The notes under the pieces: model-generated
Told to the model about the DNA's origin: nothing
Databases searched by the model: none
What the model saw: only the letters and a program-made list of their open reading frames with translations
Part shown: positions 58,493 through 64,000 of the stretch, one piece after another
How the letters are laid out: every line of letters begins with the position of its first letter
Numbering within the stretch: position 1 is the first letter of the stretch
Position numbers and translations under genes: made by a program
Assembly: GCA_030562195.1 (NCBI GenBank)
Contig: CM060200.1
Location: forward strand, 29,985,023 to 30,049,022
Source: Nipponacmea schrenckii
Lineage: Eukaryota; Mollusca; Gastropoda; Lottiidae
Direction: 5' to 3'
Length of the DNA stretch: 64,000 nt

Positions 58493-59644
58493 TATACTGA
58501 GTAGGGGCCTACACATGAAAACGCACCACTTAAAAAAGTCAACATTTAAGTTCAAATGAACTTCAATTTAATTTTTGTACAACAACAACACTATAGTGAC
58601 GTCAACCGACATGCCAGGTGCAAGAAATGCGAGAATTTCATGTTAACTGTAGCCTATCGCTAGCCATTTTTTCATGTAAACGCAACATTTTGCACGCACA
58701 CCAGGGGAAAAAAATGAATTTCACTCTGGATTGTGCACACATTACCTTTAAAAGTATGTGAATCCGAATAAAAGTTCACTTTATCATTGACGACTTACAG
58801 CCCCTGAACGGGACGTGCCATTGGCATGCTTTAAAATGGCGCCAGCACCAGGGAAATTGCCATACGACTACACTGCGCACACACAACGAACGCAGGACTC
58901 CGCCAAAGGTTTCTGCAAACGGGGGGCAACTCGAGAGAGTCCTCGACAGGGTCAACAACGTGTGACAACGGCACTTTAGGACCGTCAGATCGTACTTGAT
59001 CATGTCCGAGACCGAACACTACCAGCGACTAGAACGGCTGTTCAAGTCCAAGGAAGATGTGGATTAATTCACCCCAACACCGTAAGGGGTGAGCTGCAGG
59101 CCTGAGTGCACAACGTCCTCATTTCGGGCCTATATTGACGGATCGTCACCGAAACCAGCGTCTACAGTGGGCAAACAGACACCAGAATTGGTGAAATGGC
59201 ATAGTGTCTTCTTTTCTGACAATTCACGATTTCACTTAAGGAACATAGGCTATACGTGTTTGGAGCACATGGGATGAAATTGGACGACGTCTTTCACGTC
59301 GACGACAGATGGACAGCATCTGGGAACTTGCCCTTGTCCAGGAAAGAATGCTATCCCTCAGAACACGATCAAGAGACTGGTCAACTCGACGACGACGACG
59401 ATGCACTGCATGTGTCAATGCAAATGGCGGTCACACCCGTTATATTGACTTTTCTGTTTGACCCCTACACCAGCTAAGTCTCGCTCGCGCATTAAAATTA
59501 TCGTGAATAAAATTTAATGATGTTTACATGTCTTCTTAAAACATTCATTATCTCAAAAGCATCATAAGTACTAGTATATACTTCAACCCGTGGAGTTATT
59601 CCAGATTTCGTGAGTGGTGCGTTTTCATATGGACTGAGTATATT
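58493..59644 (+). mobile_element. Tc1/mariner-like DNA transposon, copy C, near full length but broken
   Basis: Both terminal inverted repeats are recognisable: left ATGAAAACGCACCACT near 58514, right AGTGGTGCGTTTTCAT near 59618 followed by ATGGACTGAGTATA. After the shared leader (from about 58550), transposase remnants follow in several frames: the helix-turn-helix region 58790-58960, GVVFFSDN-type sequence SVFFSDNSRFHLR at about 59200-59240 (the middle acidic residue of the DDE/D triad), and DVFHVDDRWT-like and QERMLS-like remnants after a deletion. Frameshifts and deletions break the gene. This copy is the best source for the family's structure here. Confidence 0.8.
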
Positions 59645-60372
59645 ATCAGTTTCAGCTACGCCAAATATGTGGGTAGGGTAGGGCCTGCATAATATCAAAG
59701 CGCCTGACATATTGTTTGAATCCTTCTGGGGAAAAAATGCATACAGTTACGGAAAGCTTGCTTATACCGTCTGTTATGGTTCATCTTAAAGACATATAGG
59801 CTTAGTATGGCGCAAATATGACGTCAACATTAGCATTAGACATCAATTTAAAGGCCTGTGTCTATACTTGAAGTTATTCGGTGAAAAGTCAAGATCAAAC
59901 TATTTTAAATCATTTTAATATTCACGGAAAAAATCTAATGAAATAGCAATAGCGGATTAGCCCCGTGACAATCCCAATAACAACTTAGGTTCACAAGACC
60001 GGCCTGACAGGGATCCTTTCTACCAGCTGTTCCTTGGCCAAACCTCTTGGCATTAATCTTCTCTGGATTATCCGTACCCATTTACAGCTGGGTGGACTGG
60101 AATTATGAGTGAAGGTGACTTATTCCAGGTCATTGAACTTTCGCACACCGATCGAGACCTCACGTCCGACATTTTCAACGTATCCAAGCAAATAATATTT
60201 AGATCTTTGGAAAAATGTTTGAAATAGCAGGCTGAATAACAAGTAGACTAAATTTTAAATATTGCTAGAGATAAGATAATATGAAAGATAAGATCTATAT
60301 TGAATAAACGAGATCTATATTGAATAAACAGATTTTAGAAGACAGAAGAGGTTTGGAGATCAAGGAAACAAG
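59645..60372. other. Gap before the VWC gene
   Basis: Contains the SINE-like copy at 59993-60195 and the probable promoter/5' UTR of the VWC gene after about 60200. GAGATCTATATTGAATAAAC is tandemly doubled at about 60290-60328. Confidence 0.5.
59993..60195 (-). mobile_element. SINE-like element (family 2), body without tRNA-like head
   Basis: Matches 33262-33512 over GACAGGGATCCTTTCTACCA through GTATCCAAGCAAA. It retains CCAAACCTCTTGGCATT, absent from that copy, but stops before the tRNA-like segment. On the minus strand ACGTGAGGTCTCGATCGG may be a decayed B box. Confidence 0.6.
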
Positions 60373-60634
60373 ATGAAATCTTTAATATTGGTATGTTCTT
60401 TAGGACTTGTGTGTTTTGCCTGTGCAGACACATTTACGCGACCAATGATTAAAGAAACGTGTACAAAGAATGGTAAAACCTATAAGGTGGGAGAAAGGGT
60501 ACGAGATAATCCATGTCAACCTTGTTTCTGTTCAGAAGGTGGTTTAATGGCCTGTATGGTTATTGATTGCATGAGGCCCAATTGTGCTGATTATGTTAGA
60601 AAACCAGATCAATGTTGTTCTACTTGTCCAAATG
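60373..60634 (+). CDS. VWC protein coding exon 1
   Basis: Signal peptide and the complete VWC domain (through CCSTCPN), ending with one base of the Gly88 codon. Read-through past the donor would add only a few residues (KCLLH) before a stop, a possible short isoform. Confidence 0.9.
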
Positions 60635-61100
60635 GTAAGTGCTTGCTGCATTAAATTTATATTACTTATCAGAAAGTATACGCTTTATCTCATTGAATTA
60701 CACTTAATTAATTACACTTGTTAAGCATTCGAAAAATATGTCAGACTTCGATTATATTTGGCGATCTGAATCTGAATAGGTCTAACTTCAAACTTCTTAC
60801 ATGGGGCATTCAACTTCTCAGATATGGATCTAGCAATCTAGATCTCTACATATTTATCCGACTCATTCACTCTCAAATTGTGTCACTTTCAATTACAAAT
60901 TTCTTAAAATTCGTCTTTTTTTAGGATCCAACTGTAGATTACCTGATGGAACTTTGATGTCTGCTGATAAACCACGCGTTCTGGCTGATGGAAGTGTTTG
61001 TCAATGTCATCATATGATTGGAATGGGCTTTACCCCATACAGTGTAAATGCCACGTGTACTCCTACTATAAAATCTATTGTTAAAGACATTGCAATCTAG
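60373..61100 (+). CDS. Secreted von Willebrand factor C (VWC) domain protein, 145 aa, two exons
   Basis: Coding exons 60373-60634 and 60925-61100 (donor GTAAGT, acceptor TTTTTTTAG; the split codon is Gly). Residues 1-18 are a signal peptide (MKSLILVCSLGLVCFACA). Residues 30-85 form a VWC domain with ten cysteines: C30, C48, C51, C53, C61, C66, C71, C81, C82, C85, in the CxxCxC ... CCxxC pattern. Exon 2 adds C91, the pair C113-Q-C115, C132 and a possible N-glycosylation site N129-A-T. The protein has a single VWC domain, much shorter than chordin-type BMP regulators. Short VWC proteins occur in mollusc secretomes, where roles in immunity or shell matrix have been proposed; no role can be assigned here. 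Confidence 0.9.
60925..61100 (+). CDS. VWC protein coding exon 2
   Basis: Completes Gly88, then SNCRLPDGTLMSADKPRVLA and DGSVCQCHH to the stop TAG at 61098-61100. The cysteine pattern CxC and the phase match support the join. Confidence 0.85.
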
Positions 61101-61108
61101 CAAGTCTA

Positions 61109-61114
61109 AATAAA
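61109..61114 (+). promoter_or_regulatory. Candidate polyadenylation signal of the VWC gene
   Basis: AATAAA starting nine bases after the stop codon. If used, the 3' UTR is unusually short (about 30 bases). Confidence 0.4.
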
Positions 61115-61540
61115 ACTTAAGAAAAAATCCTTATGATATTGGAGCATATGTATTGGAAGAAGCCTGATAACTAAGGGAACGACAGGGGGTACATTTTCAT
61201 TTCACATTGAAAAAGCACCTTGACTGGAAAAATAGAAATTAAAGTTACAACCAGTATGAAAGATTATATTTGTATGCAATTATATTTGCAATTATACAAA
61301 AATCGCACAATGGTCATTCCCGCAAAATCGTGGAGTAGCTTAGAAACCAAACCCCTCATTAAATAGAATTTTTAATTTTGAAAGATAACTAAGTAAATAC
61401 TACAAATAGGTTTTTGGTATAATAAAATATATATAAGAAAATACTGATAAATAACAAAGCACTAATAAACAAAATGAAAATATTATGGTAAAAAAGCTAA
61501 GAGACCACAGGAACTCTACAATGTTTAGAATAAATATATA
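61115..61540. other. Gap after the VWC gene
   Basis: AT-rich, no gene or repeat recognised before the dispersed repeat begins. Confidence 0.4.
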
Positions 61541-63080
61541 AGATAGCTTGCCAGGCAAGGTAACATACGCCCACTGATAGCTTTGATTGTAAAAGTAAAA
61601 GTCCAATTACAGCTGGTTCCTGATTTACAAGGAACTTGGAAGTTAACTATATTGTATTGCATTCAGAAGATCCAATAAAAACTGTAGTCTCTACAGTGTC
61701 CACAAACAATTGTTGACAGACGGATGAGAAACAGTACATTCGAAATTCCAAGTTCCAGAATTCCAGGAATTTTTTTCAGAATCATATCAAAATCAATAGG
61801 GGTCTTCCTTGGATGTATTCCAGGAATTTTTTTCAGAATCATATCAAAATCAATAGGGGTCTTCCTTGGATGGTAATAAACAAATATACTAAGTTACAAA
61901 AAGATTCATAAAGAAATGGAGTCTCTACAGTGTCCACAAGCTTTTGTTTACAAACAGAACAATTTGAAATTCAAATCCAAGAATTCCAGGAATTTTTTTC
62001 GGAATCATACCAAAATCAATAGGGGTCTTCATTGAATGATAATAAACATGTATACCAAGTTTCAAGAAAATCCAATGAAACCTGTAGTCTCCACAGTGTC
62101 CACAAACAATTATTGACAGACGGATGACAAACAGTACAATTCGAAATTCCAAGTCCCAGAATTCCAGGAATTTTTTTCAGAATCATATCAAAATCAATAG
62201 GGTTCTTCCTTGAATGGTTATAAACAAATATACCAAGTTACAAAAAGATTCATAAAAAAATGGAGTCTCTACAGTGTCCACAAGCTTTTGTTTACAAACA
62301 GAACAATTTGAAATTCAAAGTCCAAGAATTCCAGGAATTTTTTTCGAAATCATACCAAAATCGATAGGGTTTTTCCTTGAGTGATTATAAACAAGTATAC
62401 CAAGTTTCAAGAAATTCCAATAAAAACTGTAGTCTCTACAGTGTCCACAAACAATTGTTGACAGACGGACCAACGGACCGACGGAATTTGAAATTCAAAG
62501 TTCAAGAATTCCAGGAATTTTTTTCGGAATCATACCAAAATCGATAGGGGTCTTCGTTGAATGGTAATAAACATGTATACCAAGTTTCAAGAAGATCCAA
62601 TAAAAACTGTAGTCTCTACAGTGTCCACAAACAATTGTTGACAGACGGATGAGAAACAGTACATTCGAAATTTCAAGTTCCAGAATTCCAGGAATTTTTT
62701 TCAGAATCATATCAAAATCAATAGGGGTCTTCCTTGGATGGTAATAAACAAATATACCAAGTTACAAAAAGATTCATAAAGAAATGGAGTCTCTACAGTG
62801 TCCACAAGCTTTTGTTTACAAACAGAACAATTTGAAATTCAAAGTCCAAGAATTCCAGGAATTTTTTTCGAAATCATACCAAAATCGATAGGGTTCTTCC
62901 TTGAGTGATTATAAACAAGTATACCAAGTTTCAAGAAATTCCAATAAAAACTGTAGTCTCTACAGTGTCCACAAACAATTGTTGACAGACGGACCGACGG
63001 ACCGACGGACCGACGGACCGACGGACCGACGGACAGGGGCGACAACAATATACGTCCACATTTCTATGTGGGCGATAAAT
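61541..63080 (+). repeat. Dispersed hairpin-ended repeat, 1.5-kb copy with alternating core units
   Basis: Starts AGATAGCTTGCCAGGCAAGG then TAACATACGCCCACTGATAG. The interior alternates two related core units: one with GTAATAAACAAATATACCAA and CAAGCTTTTGTTTACAAACA, the other with ACCAAGTTTCAAGAA and ACAAACAATTGTTGACAGAC. All share AATTCCAGGAATTTTTTTC. It closes with the octamer microsatellite (ACCGACGG)n at about 62986-63035, GGGGCGACAACAATATACGT, and a hairpin end (ACGTCCACATTTCTATGTGGGCG). Small open frames here (PSVRRSVGPSVR-type) come from the microsatellite. Confidence 0.8.
62986..63035 (+). repeat. Octamer microsatellite (ACCGACGG)n
   Basis: About six perfect repeats just inside the right end of the dispersed repeat; shorter versions occur at 62466-62485 and 4764-4782. 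Confidence 0.95.
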
Positions 63081-63428
63081 ATATAAAATAGACACTAAAC
63101 TTTCTTAGCTATGTACTCAAGGGCACCTGAGATGACAAATCCAGATGTACAGTTTTACAGTTGAGTGGAATCCAACATATTGCATACTATTTAGCTGCAG
63201 ATTTAATTATAGTAATTCTAGTTAAAAGCTCAAAAATGTCTATACCTGTGATTTTTGTCACCACACAGATTGGTTAACAAACATATAATAATCACACTTA
63301 AATATTTTGACTATAAAAATCTAAAGTAACAATTTATTCATTTCATCTCAAAGAAATTTGACTTCCTTATAAATATGTACTAGACTTTATAAGTAAGAAA
63401 AAGAAAGCTTTTTGTACAAGCTGTTTAT
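63081..63428 (-). other. Probable 3' untranslated region of the right-edge gene
   Basis: No coding sequence. The minus strand has AATAAA at 63424-63429 (overlapping the stop codon) and again at 63333-63338; the second is the better placed candidate signal. Confidence 0.4.
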
Positions 63429-64000
63429 TCAACTTGAAGAACTATTATTGGTAAATTGTTTTGCATAGCTTAATACTGTATCCCATGATAATTGAGATGT
63501 TGCAGGTGTAGAAACTGATAATGGTGTATGTTCAGTAGAAATAGTACTAGGTATAGACAATGTACATCCACTAGCAAAACTCTGTAAATAACTAGCTGTT
63601 TCATATTCACGTTTTCTCAATTCTTCTGAATCCCACAGCAGTTCACCTGCATTTTTAGTTTGTATTGGAACACTGCTACTATCACTTCCATCAGATCTTT
63701 GAGAGTTAATCATATAAGAATGGTCTGATAAAGAAAAATAAGAATTTTGAGAAGTATGTGGATTAAGAAAGTTGTGAGATGGATTATCAGGTTGAGTAAG
63801 TGATAAATTATGAACACTCTGTCTAGTTCCCAGATCTAACAATGTAACCAAACTATGTGTTGAGGTCAAATTAACTGTAGGTATGAAGCTATTGGTTGAC
63901 ATTTCTTCTGGTTTACGATTCACATCTTCGTAACTGGGTGGTATAAATCGGCCTTGATGGCTACCTTCATCAGGATTAGATATTAATAGTGGTTCTACAT
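63429..64000 (-). CDS. C-terminal part of an unidentified Ser/Thr-rich protein with a PPSY motif, cut by window edge
   Basis: The minus-strand frame is open from base 64000 to TGA at 63429-63431 (about 190 residues). It has no start of its own in the window: the first ATG in frame is internal, and the frame continues upstream past PSYEDV, so this is a last exon or part of one. Near the window edge it reads RFIPPSYEDVNRKPEEMS, with PPSY, a candidate WW-domain (NEDD4-type ligase) binding motif. The rest is rich in Ser, Thr, Asn and Gln, with NAGELLWDSEELRKREYETA, a possible short amphipathic helix, and an all-Ser end. Low complexity suggests a disordered cytoplasmic tail. The family is not recognised. 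Confidence 0.65.
   Translation of the reverse strand, partial: VEPLLISNPDEGSHQGRFIPPSYEDVNRKPEEMSTNSFIPTVNLTSTHSLVTLLDLGTRQSVHNLSLTQPDNPSHNFLNPHTSQNSYFSLSDHSYMINSQRSDGSDSSSVPIQTKNAGELLWDSEELRKREYETASYLQSFASGCTLSIPSTISTEHTPLSVSTPATSQLSWDTVLSYAKQFTNNSSSS

Noticed and set aside
58776..59477. Several short frames on both strands
   Set aside because: Fragments and shadows of Tc1-like copy C; none is an independent gene.
62839..63086. Open frames with PSVRRSVGPSVR and TDGPTDRRTDGPTDRR repeats
   Set aside because: Direct translation of the ACCGACGG microsatellite within a non-coding dispersed repeat.

Overview
The window is animal nuclear DNA, AT-rich and intron-rich, most likely from a mollusc or other lophotrochozoan. 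Three things point that way. The conserved genes are animal genes (IFT52, a PX-domain SGK3 kinase, a rhodopsin-type receptor) with GT-AG introns. The von Willebrand C protein is a short secreted type common in molluscs. The dispersed repeats have a hairpin end reading ATACGCCCAC...GTGGGCGTAT, roughly 160-bp core repeats and an ACGG/ACCG-type microsatellite, which resembles the bivalve CvA/pearl design from memory. The species cannot be named from this sequence.

Layout. 1-699 (minus): the N-terminal 228 residues of a class A GPCR, cut by the window edge. 1.5-4.9 kb: a transposon-rich gap with a hAT-like MITE, a SINE with an 18-bp target duplication, and a deleted Tc1-like element fused to a dispersed repeat. 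6.6-15.04 kb (minus): a complete 14-exon IFT52 gene (445 aa). 17.19-55.78 kb (plus): a complete 13-coding-exon SGK3 gene (490 aa: PX domain, AGC kinase domain, C-terminal hydrophobic motif), with introns of 13.3 and 10.8 kb that hold most of the repeats. 57.58-58.16 kb (minus): an intronless 191-aa multi-pass membrane protein of unknown function. 58.5-59.6 kb: another decayed Tc1-like element. 60.37-61.10 kb (plus): a two-exon, 145-aa secreted VWC protein. 61.5-63.1 kb: a tandemly structured dispersed repeat. 63.43-64.0 kb (minus): the C-terminal end of an unidentified Ser/Thr-rich protein with a PPSY motif.

The genes do not form a pathway and share no operon logic. IFT52 works in ciliary transport; SGK3 is an endosomal PI3P-binding kinase. 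IFT52 and SGK3 are divergent (about 2.15 kb between start codons), and a bidirectional promoter region is possible.

The most unusual structures are these. A 77-bp tandem duplication (four copies plus a partial fifth) spans the 3' end and splice donor of SGK3 coding exon 10, creating four identical GTAAGT donors. A 26-bp minisatellite contains a 260-bp (10-mer) block duplicated with one mismatch. A 353-bp element with about 45-bp inverted ends has a perfect 9-bp target duplication. A pair of tandem elements at 35.8-37.0 kb shares identical arms, but only one has a 35-bp core array. No new enzymatic or defence system was seen; the novelty here is repeat architecture and its effect on gene structure.
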